This document shows, piece by piece, positions 42,701-51,840 of a stretch of DNA of 64,000 nt (position 1 is its first letter; each line of letters opens with the position of its first letter). The notes under the pieces were generated by a model. That model was not told where the DNA came from, searched no databases, and saw nothing but the letters and a program-made list of their open reading frames with translations. Source of the stretch: Cronobacter sakazakii (lineage in GTDB: Bacteria > Pseudomonadota > Gammaproteobacteria > Enterobacterales > Enterobacteriaceae); assembly GCF_000982825.1 (NCBI RefSeq), contig NZ_CP011047.1, positions 124,001-188,000 on the forward strand. Direction: 5' to 3'. Made by a program: the position numbers and the translations under genes.

Positions 42701-42728
42701 ACAGTAAAATTCAGTATATCATGGTGGT
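42701..42728. other. attR of the integrated element
   Basis: Element arm ACAGTAAAATTCAGTATATC (42701-42720) followed by the core ATGGTGGT (42721-42728). Read against the left arm it forms an imperfect inverted repeat. Confidence 0.85.
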
Positions 42729-43119
42729 GATAGGCATCATCGCCATACTTAGCGCCATTGGCGTACCGGCATATCAGAATTACCTGCGCAAAGCAGCGCT
42801 GACGGACATGCTGCAAACCGTTATCCCTTATCGCACTGCTATTGAGCTGTGCGCTATAGATCGCGGTGGGCTTAGCAGCTGTGATGCAGGCGCAAACGGC
42901 ATTCCGGCCCCTAAAACCACCCGTTATGTGAGCGAAATGACTATCGCACAAGGCGTGATAAGCGCTACCGGGCAGGATAGCCTTAACGGCTTATCGGTGA
43001 CGCTCACACCGCAGTGGAACACCACTAACGGTATGGAAGGCTGGAAGCGAACCTGTGATACCAGCGATACCGCATTGAAGCAGGCCTGCGAAGACGTCTT
43101 TCGCAGCTCGTTACCTTAA
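42721..43119 (+). pseudogene. ppdD: ppdD 3' fragment, type IV pilin body
   Basis: 132 codons continuing the prepilin: MVVIGIIAILSAIGVPAYQN (rest of the hydrophobic assembly helix) and the globular domain, with cysteines in CAIDRGGLSSC and in the C-terminal RTCDTSD/KQACEDVF. The leader and peptidase site are on the other side of the element. Any translation from the ATG at 42721 would give a protein without a processing site. All codons are otherwise intact, consistent with a recent insertion. Confidence 0.93.
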
Positions 43120-43133
43120 GCGAGGACGCTGCA

Positions 43134-44516
43134 ATGCCAATCGATTACCTGCATACGTTATGCCAGCGCTATAACGCTCTGGTACTGGATATCGATGACG
43201 CCACGGTGCATATCGCCGTGGCGGGCGAACCCAGTAATGAGCTGATGGATGCGCTACGTTTTTCCACGCACCGGCATATTGATATTGAATGCTGGAGCCC
43301 TGAACGGCTGGAAAAAGAACGGCAACTGGCGGCAGAGCCGTTACGCCAGACAGCTCAGGAGGAAACCGCTTCTGTGGTGGAGCTGGTTAACCAGACGCTG
43401 CAACAGGCGCTACAGCGGCGCGCTTCCGATATCCACTTTGAGCCTGCCGAAGCGCACTACCAGGTAAGATTTCGTATCGACGGCGTTTTACATCCATTGC
43501 CGCCGCTACCTGCAACGCTTGCTGATGCGCTGACGGCGCGTCTGAAAGTGCTGGGTAATCTTGACATTGCGGAGCGCAGGCTCCCGCAAGACGGACAATT
43601 CAGCATCGAGCTTGGCGGGCGAACAGTCTCTTTTCGCATCTCTACCCTGCTTTGCCGCTGTGGCGAAAAGGTGGTTTTGCGTCTGTTACAGCAAACGGAA
43701 CAACCACTGGAAGTCCAGGCACTGGGGCTGTCGCAGGCGCAGCAGACACTTTTTTGTCAGGCGTTACAGCGCCCTCAAGGGTTAATCCTGGTGACTGGCC
43801 CGACAGGGAGCGGTAAAACCGTCACGTTGTACACTGCGCTCAATACACTTAATGCACCACAGGTAAATATCTGTAGCGTGGAGGACCCCGTCGAAATTCC
43901 TGTAACGGGCCTGAACCAGACGCCGGTGCTGCCGAAGGCCGGACTGACTTTTCAGGCGGTGCTACGGGCGTTGCTCAGGCAAGATCCTGACGTAATCATG
44001 ATTGGCGAGATTCGCGATCTCGAAACTGCTGAAATCGCGGTTAAAGCGGCGCAGACCGGGCATCTGGTGCTCTCCACGCTTCACACTAACTCTACAACCG
44101 AAACCCTGGTGCGGCTTGAACAGATGGGTTTGCCGCGCTGGATGCTGGCCTCCGCACTTGAGCTGGTCATCGCACAACGGCTGGTGAGGAAGCTTTGCCC
44201 TTACTGCCGCGTCTTTTCACAGGAACCAGTGACGCTCCCGGCTTCACTCTGGCCGCGCCCGATTCATTCCTATAAAGCCTGTGGGTGCGAGCGCTGTTAC
44301 GGCGGTTATTACGGGCGTATCGCGCTTTTCGAGCTGCTCAGCATTAATGCCGCGCTGCGCCAGACTATCGCCAGCGGCGCGCCGCCTGAAGAGATCGCTT
44401 TACAAGCGCGGGCGCAGGGCATGACCACTCTGTTTGAGCATGGGTTACAGGCTGTCGAAGCGGGGCTGACGACGCCTGAAGAGCTTTATCGCGTTTCGGG
44501 TATGCCGCATGGATAA
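43134..44516 (+). CDS. hofB: type IV pilus assembly ATPase (GspE/PilB family)
   Basis: 460-residue hexameric ATPase driving pilin polymerisation. Walker A is GPTGSGKT, the Asp box VEDPVEIPVTGLNQ, Walker B VIMIGEIRD and His box GHLVLSTLHTN. The zinc tetracysteine site is CPYC and CGCERC. GAGG lies eight bases before the ATG. It is 14 bp after the ppdD fragment and overlaps hofC by 8 bp. With ppdD split, it has lost its normal cotranscribed substrate. Confidence 0.94.
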   Translation: MPIDYLHTLCQRYNALVLDIDDATVHIAVAGEPSNELMDALRFSTHRHIDIECWSPERLEKERQLAAEPLRQTAQEETASVVELVNQTLQQALQRRASDIHFEPAEAHYQVRFRIDGVLHPLPPLPATLADALTARLKVLGNLDIAERRLPQDGQFSIELGGRTVSFRISTLLCRCGEKVVLRLLQQTEQPLEVQALGLSQAQQTLFCQALQRPQGLILVTGPTGSGKTVTLYTALNTLNAPQVNICSVEDPVEIPVTGLNQTPVLPKAGLTFQAVLRALLRQDPDVIMIGEIRDLETAEIAVKAAQTGHLVLSTLHTNSTTETLVRLEQMGLPRWMLASALELVIAQRLVRKLCPYCRVFSQEPVTLPASLWPRPIHSYKACGCERCYGGYYGRIALFELLSINAALRQTIASGAPPEEIALQARAQGMTTLFEHGLQAVEAGLTTPEELYRVSGMPHG

Positions 44517-45708
44517 CTTGTTATGGCGTTGGCGCGGCGTTAATAAAGAAGGCGCAAGCTGCGAAGGCATGGTCTGGGCGTCAGATAAAATCAACGCATC
44601 GCTGCAGCTGATGGATGACGAGGTGCAACCTTTCATGCTTAAGCGCGCCAGCATAAACCCACGCCACTGGGGCAGCGAACATAAAATTCTGGCAATCCGC
44701 CAACTGGCGGCCCTGCTCCAGGCAGGCGTCAGCCTGACGCAAGGGTTAATGATGCTGGCAAGCCAGCATCCCATCGCACAGTGGCGCGCACTTCTTGGGG
44801 AACTTGCGAAACAGCTCGGTCGAGGCGTCGCCTTTTCAGAAACCTTGCGCCAGTGGCCGGCGGTTTTTCCGCCACTCTATATCCTGCTTATGCGCACCGG
44901 TGAACTGACCGGAAAGCTTGACGTATGCTGCCGGCAGCTGGCGCAACAGCAGGAAGATCAGCAAAAACTGCGTAAGCAGGTCATTAAAGCGCTGCGCTAT
45001 CCGGCATTTATTTTTACCGTCGCGTTGTTGCTGACACTCGGGATGACCTGCTTTGTTCTCCCGCAGTTTACGGCTATCTACCGCTCCTTCAATACGCCGC
45101 TGCCGCTGGTGACGCGCGCTGTTATCGCATTGTCTGAAGCTTTGATACAGCACGCCGCCTTGTGGCTCAGTGTTCTGGTGATTACGCCTGCGGTCATTAT
45201 CAGGCTTCGCCGCAGACCACAATGGCAGCTACGTGAGGCCGCATGGCTGCTGAAGATGCCGCTTTTTGGCGCGCTGATTCGCGGCCAGCAGTTAAGCCAG
45301 ATCTATACGGTCCTGTCACTCATGCAGCGCGCCGGTATTCCGTTACTGCAAAGCCTGGGAAATGTGGAAGAGACTCTGGCATCGCCTTTGTGGCAACAGG
45401 CTGTCGGGCGCGTTAAAGCCAGCATCGCCGGTGGCCTGCCGTTCTGGAAGGCTCTGGAACAGGAATCCGTTTTTACCGCCCTGTGTATTCAACTGGTTCG
45501 CACTGGCGAAGAAACCGGCTCGCTGGATCTGATGCTGGAGAAACTTGCCGAATGGCATCTCGGTCAAACGTCTGAGCGCGCACAAACGCTGGCGGCCACG
45601 CTGGAGCCGCTCATGATGATGGTTATCGGGTTAATCGTCGGTACGCTGGTGGTGGCGATGTATCTGCCGATATTCCGGCTCGGGGATGCGATGAGTGGAA
45701 TGAATTAA
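44509..45708 (+). CDS. hofC: type IV pilus inner-membrane platform protein (GspF/PilC family)
   Basis: 399 residues (E. coli 400). Three hydrophobic segments (about residues 165-190, 215-230, 365-390) and the GspF repeats (LAALLQAGVSLTQGL and LSLMQRAGIPLLQSL) are seen. It works with HofB to assemble the PpdD pilus. It is last in the ppdD-hofB-hofC operon, converging on guaC. Confidence 0.93.
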   Translation: MDNLLWRWRGVNKEGASCEGMVWASDKINASLQLMDDEVQPFMLKRASINPRHWGSEHKILAIRQLAALLQAGVSLTQGLMMLASQHPIAQWRALLGELAKQLGRGVAFSETLRQWPAVFPPLYILLMRTGELTGKLDVCCRQLAQQQEDQQKLRKQVIKALRYPAFIFTVALLLTLGMTCFVLPQFTAIYRSFNTPLPLVTRAVIALSEALIQHAALWLSVLVITPAVIIRLRRRPQWQLREAAWLLKMPLFGALIRGQQLSQIYTVLSLMQRAGIPLLQSLGNVEETLASPLWQQAVGRVKASIAGGLPFWKALEQESVFTALCIQLVRTGEETGSLDLMLEKLAEWHLGQTSERAQTLAATLEPLMMMVIGLIVGTLVVAMYLPIFRLGDAMSGMN

Positions 45709-45734
45709 TGCTGGCGCAAGAAGTGCGCCAGCAT
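45708..45734. terminator. hofC/guaC convergent hairpin
   Basis: ATGCTGGCGCA (45708-45718) pairs with TGCGCCAGCAT (45724-45734) between convergent stops; no long T-run. Confidence 0.6.
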
Positions 45735-45747
45735 AATGTTCAGCCCC

Positions 45748-46791
45748 TCAGAGACTGTTGAATACGCGGTTTTCCTGCTCCAGCACACGAATAAACGTGG
45801 TGCGCTTGGTCAGTTCTTTCAGACGAGAGGCACCGACATAGGTACAGGCAGAACGCAGGCCGCCCAGGATGTCGCGCGCGGTGTTTTCTACTGGCCCACG
45901 CAGAGGTAGTTTAACCGTTTTGCCTTCTGCAGCACGATACTGCGCTACACCGCCAACGTGACGATTCATGGCGGACTCAGAGCTCATACCGTAAAAGAGC
46001 ATGAATTTTTCACCGTTCTGCTCAACGACCGTACCACCGCTTTCGTCATGACCGGCCAGCATTCCGCCCAGCATGACAAAATCTGCGCCGCCGCCGAAGG
46101 CCTTGGCCACATCGCCTGGTACAGTGCAGCCACCATCGCTGATGATCTGGCCGCCGAGGCCGTGTGCAGCATCTGCACATTCGATTACCGCAGAAAGCTG
46201 CGGATAACCCACACCGGTTTTTACGCGTGTGGTGCAGACAGACCCCGGACCAATACCGACTTTAACGATATCGGCACCCGCGAGGATCAGTTCTTCGCAC
46301 ATTTCACCGGTGACGACGTTACCGGCGATAATCGCTTTATCAGGCCAGGCGGCACGTGCTTTAGCAACGAACTGCACGAAATGCTCTGAATAGCCGTTCG
46401 CAACGTCAATACAGATAAACTTTAAGGACGCAGAAAGCGCGAGGATTTCCTTGGTTTTTTCAAAATCAGCATCGGAAGTGCCCGTAGATACCATAACGTG
46501 CTTCAGCACATCCGGAGAAACGGCCTCAATAAACCCTGCCCAGTCCTGAACGCTGTAATGTTTATGCACCGCCGTCAGGATATCGAAACCGGCCAGCGCC
46601 TGCGCCATTGCGAAAGTCCCGACGGTATCCATATTGGCAGCGATGATCGGAACACCGGACCATTGAACGCGGGAATGTTTAAAAGTGAACTGGCGCTCAA
46701 GTTCAACGTCAGAGCGGCTTTTGAGAGTGGAGCGTTTCGGGCGGATAAGAACGTCTTTAAAACCTAACTTCAAATCTTCTTCAATACGCAT
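45748..46791 (-). CDS. guaC: GMP reductase
   Basis: Converts GMP to IMP with NADPH for purine balance. It has 347 residues, equal to E. coli. The active-site cysteine loop is GPGSVCTTRVKTG, and the phosphate-binding GGCTVPGD is seen. The start at 46791 (MRIEEDLKLGFKDVLIRPKR) matches the family; the upstream ATG at 46842 is unsupported. The 263 bp upstream contain the divergent promoters for guaC and coaE. Confidence 0.96.
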   Translation of the reverse strand: MRIEEDLKLGFKDVLIRPKRSTLKSRSDVELERQFTFKHSRVQWSGVPIIAANMDTVGTFAMAQALAGFDILTAVHKHYSVQDWAGFIEAVSPDVLKHVMVSTGTSDADFEKTKEILALSASLKFICIDVANGYSEHFVQFVAKARAAWPDKAIIAGNVVTGEMCEELILAGADIVKVGIGPGSVCTTRVKTGVGYPQLSAVIECADAAHGLGGQIISDGGCTVPGDVAKAFGGGADFVMLGGMLAGHDESGGTVVEQNGEKFMLFYGMSSESAMNRHVGGVAQYRAAEGKTVKLPLRGPVENTARDILGGLRSACTYVGASRLKELTKRTTFIRVLEQENRVFNSL

Positions 46792-47054
46792 GTGCGATTC
46801 CTGGTTAATGGCGATGAGCACAGAACATGTGCGGCGGGACAACAGCCAACTCCAGTGACGTTATCATACGCACTAATAATGGCGCCGCAAGACTGCGAAA
46901 GCGCGCTTTTTTACGCTACAATCCTATAAATTTACCTTGCGCACGAGGTCGATAAGCGAGCCCGCTAGTGACGTTAATTCGTTCTGCGCAACTATTTGAA
47001 TAGACTGTTTTTTATATTATCACGCATACTTCAACACTTTGGGATGACGGCTTT

Positions 47055-47675
47055 ATGGTTTATACGGTAGCACTGACGGGCGGTATCGGAAGCGGCAAAA
47101 GTACAGTCGCTGACACCTTTGCCCGTCTCGGTGTTACCGTTGTTGATGCCGACATCATCGCACGCCAGGTGGTGGCGCCTGGTACGCCCGGATTACAGGC
47201 CATTATTGCGCGTTTCGGCTCGACCATTTGTCACGCCGACGGCACGCTTAATCGCCGCGCACTTCGCGAAATCATCTTCTCAAGCCCGCAGGAAAAAGCC
47301 TGGCTGAATGGCCTCCTGCACCCGCTTATTCATCAACAGACGCAGACTGAAATAGCACGCGCCACGTCGGCCTATGTGCTGTGGGTCGTTCCGCTGCTGA
47401 TTGAAAACCAATTACACAGCAAAGCTAACCGTGTGCTGGTGGTGGATGTCCCCCCCGAAACACAGATACAGCGCACTATGCAGCGCGATGGGGTTTCTCG
47501 CGAGCATGCTGAGCTTATCCTCAACGCACAGGCCACACGTGAAGCCCGGTTAGCGGTCGCTGATGACGTCATAGATAATAACGGCTCGCCGGAAACGATA
47601 GAGGCTGATGTGGCGCGCCTGCATCAGCGCTATCTGCAACTGGCGGCGCAGGCCGTACCACAGGAAAATAAGTAA
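47055..47675 (+). CDS. coaE: dephospho-CoA kinase
   Basis: Last step of coenzyme A synthesis. It has 206 residues as in E. coli. The P-loop TGGIGSGKST is at residues 8-17, with the CoA-binding DADIIARQVV and the lid region QRTMQRDGVS. Its stop overlaps the zapD start (TAATG), so the two are coupled. Confidence 0.96.
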   Translation: MVYTVALTGGIGSGKSTVADTFARLGVTVVDADIIARQVVAPGTPGLQAIIARFGSTICHADGTLNRRALREIIFSSPQEKAWLNGLLHPLIHQQTQTEIARATSAYVLWVVPLLIENQLHSKANRVLVVDVPPETQIQRTMQRDGVSREHAELILNAQATREARLAVADDVIDNNGSPETIEADVARLHQRYLQLAAQAVPQENK

Positions 47676-48418
47676 TGCAGACTCACGTTCTTTTTGAACA
47701 TCCCCTGAATGAAAAAATGCGCACCTGGCTGCGTATCGAATTTCTCATCCAGCAAATGAAAGCGCTGCTGCCTGTCAGCGATCATGCCTCTGCGCTGCAC
47801 TTCTTTCGCAACGTCGGCGATTTGCTGGACGTCTTTGAGCGTGGTGATACCCGCACTGAGCTCTTAAAAGAGCTGGAACGTCAGCAGCGTAAACTGCAAA
47901 GCTGGGCAGAAGTGCCGGGGGTGGATAACGAGCGCATTGAGTCACTGCGCCACGAACTGAAAGCACGCAGCAGTATGCTGATGGCCGCCCCCCGCCTCGG
48001 GCAAACATTGCGTGAAGATCGTCTTATCGCTCTGGTGCGCCAGCGACTGAGCATTCCGGGCGGCTGTTGCAGCTTCGATTTACCACTGCTGCACGTCTGG
48101 CTCTGCTCGCCGCAGGAAGAACGTGACGTTCAGGTCAATAGCTGGCTGGCCACGCTACAACCGCTGACGTATACACTGGATATGATCCTCGATCTTATTC
48201 GCCAGTCAGCGCCGTTTCGCAAACAAACCAGCCTGAATGGGTTTTATCAGGATAACGGCGATGATGCCGACCTGCTGCGCCTGCAACTTCCGCTTCAGGA
48301 AGCGCTTTACCCACAGATTTCCGGCCACAAGAGCCGTTTTGCGATCCGCTTTATGCCGCTCGACAGCGAGCATGGCCGCGTACCGGAACGGTTCGATTTT
48401 GAACTGGCCTGCTGTTAA
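47675..48418 (+). CDS. zapD: cell division protein ZapD
   Basis: Cytoplasmic protein that cross-links FtsZ filaments. It has 247 residues, an all-helical N-terminus (HPLNEKMRTWLRIEFLIQQM) and a beta-rich C-terminus, as in E. coli ZapD. It is coupled to coaE and followed nine bases later by yacG. Confidence 0.95.
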   Translation: MQTHVLFEHPLNEKMRTWLRIEFLIQQMKALLPVSDHASALHFFRNVGDLLDVFERGDTRTELLKELERQQRKLQSWAEVPGVDNERIESLRHELKARSSMLMAAPRLGQTLREDRLIALVRQRLSIPGGCCSFDLPLLHVWLCSPQEERDVQVNSWLATLQPLTYTLDMILDLIRQSAPFRKQTSLNGFYQDNGDDADLLRLQLPLQEALYPQISGHKSRFAIRFMPLDSEHGRVPERFDFELACC

Positions 48419-48427
48419 GGAATTATG

Positions 48428-48628
48428 ATGTCAGACGCTACTATTGTTAACTGCCCGACCTGCGGCAAAGAAGTCATCTGGGGCGAAAAGAGTTCGTTTC
48501 GTCCTTTCTGTTCAAAACGCTGCCAGCTTATCGATCTGGGTGAATGGGCCGCTGAAGAGAAACGTATTCCCAGCAGCAGCGATCGCTCCGACACCGACGG
48601 CTGGAGCGATGAAGAAAACCAGCCTTAA
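48428..48628 (+). CDS. yacG: DNA gyrase inhibitor YacG, zinc protein
   Basis: 66 residues. Zinc ligands Cys9, Cys12, Cys28 and Cys32 are in CPTC and CSKRC. The C-terminal tail is acidic. E. coli YacG binds GyrB and inhibits gyrase. ATG 48428 gives the conserved N-terminus and better ribosome-site spacing from AAGGA than ATG 48425. Its end overlaps the convergent mutT end by 4 bp. Confidence 0.94.
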   Translation: MSDATIVNCPTCGKEVIWGEKSSFRPFCSKRCQLIDLGEWAAEEKRIPSSSDRSDTDGWSDEENQP

Positions 48629-49017
48629 GACTGCGCGCGAAGCTTAGCAATCACAGGCTCGTTGGCGGGCGGAAACGCCTGCGCATCCAGAGCCTGTTGA
48701 TGCACCCAATGCCCCGGTTGCCCCTCTTTGCCCCACGGCTCTCCTTCCCAGCGTTCTACCAGGTAAAACCACAGGCTGATGTGGCGGTCCGGGAATTCAT
48801 AATCCAGCGTTTCAAACAGCGTGGCGGAAGTTACGGTTATGCCGGTCTCTTCCTGAAGCTCGCGGCGAAGCGCCGCTTCAGGCGTTTCGCCCGCTTCAAT
48901 TTTACCGCCAGGGAACTCCCATTTATTCGCCATATGCGCATCGGCGGCACGTTGCGTAATAAAGATTTCGCCTTTTGCGTTACGCACGATACCTACCGCA
49001 ATCTGTAATTTTTTCAT
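48625..49017 (-). CDS. mutT: 8-oxo-dGTP diphosphatase
   Basis: Nudix hydrolase that cleans oxidised dGTP from the nucleotide pool. It has 130 residues (E. coli 129). The Nudix box is GKIEAGETPEAALRRELQEE followed by TGI. It lies downstream of secA on the same strand, with a terminator between them. Confidence 0.96.
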   Translation of the reverse strand: MKKLQIAVGIVRNAKGEIFITQRAADAHMANKWEFPGGKIEAGETPEAALRRELQEETGITVTSATLFETLDYEFPDRHISLWFYLVERWEGEPWGKEGQPGHWVHQQALDAQAFPPANEPVIAKLRAQS

Positions 49018-49032
49018 GCATTTCTTCCTGTA

Positions 49033-49059
49033 AAAAAGGCGCAGATATCTGCGCCTTTT
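49033..49059 (-). terminator. secA terminator
   Basis: GGCGCAGA and TCTGCGCC stem flanked by A-run and T-run, just after the secA stop. Confidence 0.8.
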
Positions 49060-49077
49060 ATGTCGGTTAACAACCGG

Positions 49078-51783
49078 TTAGCTTAAGCGGCCGTGGCACT
49101 GCTTATACTTTTTACCGGAGCCGCACGGGCAAGGATCGTTGCGGCCGACTTTACGCTCGCCGGTCTGCTCAGCGAGTGCTGCAGCGGCAGCGGTGTCGTC
49201 GTCCTGATGGCTGAGCTGCTGCATCTGCGCCAGGCGCTCCGCCTCTTCGCGGCGCTGCTGCTCCATCGCTTCCACTTCTTCCGGCATGCGCACCTGCACT
49301 TTGCTGATGGTGCTGATTACTTCATATTTCAGCGATTCCAGCATAGCCGCAAACATGGCGAACGATTCGCGCTTATATTCCTGCTTCGGATCTTTCTGTG
49401 CATAACCGCGCAGGTGAATACCCTGACGCAGGTAGTCCATCGCCGCCAGGTGCTCTTTCCACAGGGAATCCAGGGTTTGCAGCATCACGCCTTTCTCGAA
49501 GTGACGCATCATCTCTGCGCCTACGACTTCCTCTTTACGCGCATACACTTCTTTCGCGCTTTCCAGAATACGTTCACGCAGCGTTTCTTCGTGCAGCTCT
49601 GGCTCTTTATCCAGCCACTGCGCAATCGGCAGTTCCAGATCGAAGTCGTTTTTCAGGCGCTCTTCCAGACCCGGAATATCCCACATCTCTTCCAGCGACT
49701 GCGGCGGGATATGGGCATCAATGGTCGCCTTGAAGACATCTTCACGGATGCTGTTGATGGTTTCGCTAATGTCCGCCACATCCAGCAGTTCGTTACGCTG
49801 GGTGTAGATAGCGCGACGCTGGTCATTGGCCACGTCATCATATTCCAGCAGTTGCTTACGAATATCGAAGTTGCGGCTTTCTACTTTGCGCTGCGCGTTG
49901 GCGATGGCCTTGGTCACCCACGGGTGTTCAATCGCTTCGCCCGGCTTCATGCCCAGTTTACGCATCATGTTGGCGACGCGATCCGAGGCGAAAATACGCA
50001 TCAGCGCATCTTCCATGGAGAGGTAGAAACGGGAGGAACCCGGATCGCCCTGACGGCCAGAACGGCCACGCAGCTGGTTATCGATACGACGCGATTCGTG
50101 GCGCTCGGTACCGATGATGTGCAGGCCACCTGAGGCCAGCACCGCGTCGTGGCGTTTCTGCCAGTCGGCTTTAATCTGCGCGATCTGCTCTTCGCTCGGC
50201 GCTTCCAGCTCGGCGACTTCCGCCTGCCAGCTACCGCCCAGCATGATGTCGGTACCACGGCCTGCCATATTGGTGGCGATGGTAACCGCACCCGGGTAGC
50301 CCGCCTGCGCAACGATATCCGCTTCGCGGGCGTGGAATTTGGCGTTCAGGACGTTGTGTTCGATGCCTGCTTTGGTGAGCGCCTGAGAGATTACTTCAGA
50401 TTTCTCGATAGAGATGGTCCCCACCAGAACCGGCTGGCCTTTGGCGGTGCGCTCTTTGATATCTTCAATAATTGCGTCGATTTTCTCGGCTTCGGTCATG
50501 TAGACCAGATCCGGCAGGTCTTTACGAATCATCGGACGGTTGGTCGGTACCACGACGGTATCGAGCTTATAGATAGAGCTGAATTCAAACGCTTCGGTAT
50601 CTGCCGTACCGGTCATCCCCGCCAGTTTTTCATAGAGACGGAAATAGTTCTGGAAGGTGATAGAAGCCAGTGTCTGGTTTTCATTCTGGATCTCCACGCC
50701 CTCTTTGGCTTCCACCGCCTGATGCAGACCATCAGACCAGCGGCGACCCTGCATGGTACGACCGGTGTGTTCATCGACGATAATGACTTCGCCATCTTTG
50801 ACGATGTAATCAACGTCGCGGGTAAAGAGCACGTGCGCGCGCAGCGCGGCAGTCACGTGGTGCATCAGCATGATGTTGCCCGGCGAGTAGAGCGATTCGC
50901 CTTCATCCATGATGCCTTCTTTCACCAGCAGCTCTTCAACTAACACCAGACCGCGCTCGGTCAGGTTAACCTGACGCGCTTTTTCGTCCACAGAGAAGTG
51001 GCCTTCGCCCTGGAACGTATCGGAGTCTTCTTTCTCCTGACGTACCAGATGCGGGATAATTTTGTTCACTTTCTTGTAAAGCTCGGAGCTGTCTTCGGCC
51101 GGGCCGGAGATAATCAGCGGCGTACGCGCTTCATCGATAAGAATGGAGTCAACTTCATCCACCAGCGCGTAGTGAAGCTTACGCTGCACGCGCTCCTCCG
51201 GGCTGAACGCCATATTATCGCGCAGATAGTCGAAACCATATTCGTTGTTGGTGCCGTAGGTGATATCCGCGGCGTAGGCTTCGCGTTTTGCCGGTGCCGG
51301 CATGCCGGACATGTTAACCGCAACGCTCATGCCTAAAAATTCAAATAGCGGGCGGTTGTTTTCGGCGTCACGCTGCGCCAGATAGTCGTTGACGGTGACC
51401 ACGTGAACGCCTTTACCGGTCAACGCGTTCAGGTAGGCTGGCAGCGTCGCGGTCAGGGTTTTACCTTCACCGGTACGCATCTCCGCGATGCAGCGATCGT
51501 TAAGCACCATGCCGCCCAGCAGCTGAACGTCAAAGTGACGCATGCCGAAGACGCGCTTGCTTGCTTCACGCACCACCGCGAACGCTTCCGGCAGCAGGTT
51601 TTCCAGCGTTTCGCCTTTTTCCAGACGCGCGCGGAACTCTGCGGTTTTCGCTTTCAACTCTTCATCGGAGAGTTTCTCCAGCGCTGGTTCCATGCCGTTA
51701 ATAAGCGCAACGACCTTACGCATACGACGTAAAGTACGATCGTTACGACTCCCAAATACCTTGGTTAACATTTTGATCAACAT
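49078..51783 (-). CDS. secA: preprotein translocase ATPase SecA
   Basis: Motor of Sec-dependent secretion. It has 901 residues as in E. coli. Walker A is MRTGEGKT, DEAD-like motif VDEVDSILIDEA, and the C-terminal zinc site CPCGSGKKYKQCH is complete. The start at 51783 (MLIKMLTKVFGSRNDRT) matches E. coli; the extension to 51813 overlaps the secM leader region. Translation is regulated by SecM arrest 57 nt upstream, which exposes the secA ribosome site. Confidence 0.97.
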   Translation of the reverse strand: MLIKMLTKVFGSRNDRTLRRMRKVVALINGMEPALEKLSDEELKAKTAEFRARLEKGETLENLLPEAFAVVREASKRVFGMRHFDVQLLGGMVLNDRCIAEMRTGEGKTLTATLPAYLNALTGKGVHVVTVNDYLAQRDAENNRPLFEFLGMSVAVNMSGMPAPAKREAYAADITYGTNNEYGFDYLRDNMAFSPEERVQRKLHYALVDEVDSILIDEARTPLIISGPAEDSSELYKKVNKIIPHLVRQEKEDSDTFQGEGHFSVDEKARQVNLTERGLVLVEELLVKEGIMDEGESLYSPGNIMLMHHVTAALRAHVLFTRDVDYIVKDGEVIIVDEHTGRTMQGRRWSDGLHQAVEAKEGVEIQNENQTLASITFQNYFRLYEKLAGMTGTADTEAFEFSSIYKLDTVVVPTNRPMIRKDLPDLVYMTEAEKIDAIIEDIKERTAKGQPVLVGTISIEKSEVISQALTKAGIEHNVLNAKFHAREADIVAQAGYPGAVTIATNMAGRGTDIMLGGSWQAEVAELEAPSEEQIAQIKADWQKRHDAVLASGGLHIIGTERHESRRIDNQLRGRSGRQGDPGSSRFYLSMEDALMRIFASDRVANMMRKLGMKPGEAIEHPWVTKAIANAQRKVESRNFDIRKQLLEYDDVANDQRRAIYTQRNELLDVADISETINSIREDVFKATIDAHIPPQSLEEMWDIPGLEERLKNDFDLELPIAQWLDKEPELHEETLRERILESAKEVYARKEEVVGAEMMRHFEKGVMLQTLDSLWKEHLAAMDYLRQGIHLRGYAQKDPKQEYKRESFAMFAAMLESLKYEVISTISKVQVRMPEEVEAMEQQRREEAERLAQMQQLSHQDDDTAAAAALAEQTGERKVGRNDPCPCGSGKKYKQCHGRLS

Positions 51784-51840
51784 AATAAATTCTCTGAAGC
51801 CTCGCACAGGCAAAAAGTAAGTGGATAAGAATGAAAATAC

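Larger units (their letters stand above)
30613..42720. mobile_element. 12.1-kb serine-integrase integrative element inserted in ppdD
   Basis: Bounded by direct repeats ATGGTGGT at 30613-30620 and 42721-42728. Removing one repeat and the 12,108 bp between restores ppdD in frame. The attP arms just inside the ends (30621-30640 and 42701-42720) are imperfect inverted repeats, 13 of 20 positions matching, as expected for a large serine recombinase attP; such a recombinase gene ends 41 bp from the right junction. The interior is visibly AT-rich against GC-rich neighbours. Cargo includes candidate defence genes, a resolvase, an IS1 and a helicase-like ATPase. No capsid, tail or conjugation genes are seen. 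Confidence 0.93.

Noticed and set aside
30613..42720. Interpretation of the insertion as a prophage
   Set aside because: No capsid, portal, terminase, tail or lysis genes are visible; only integrase, resolvase, helicase-like and accessory genes.
45748..46842. N-terminal extension of GMP reductase to 46842
   Set aside because: Residues before MRIEEDLKLGF have no family similarity, and the 347-residue form equals the E. coli length.
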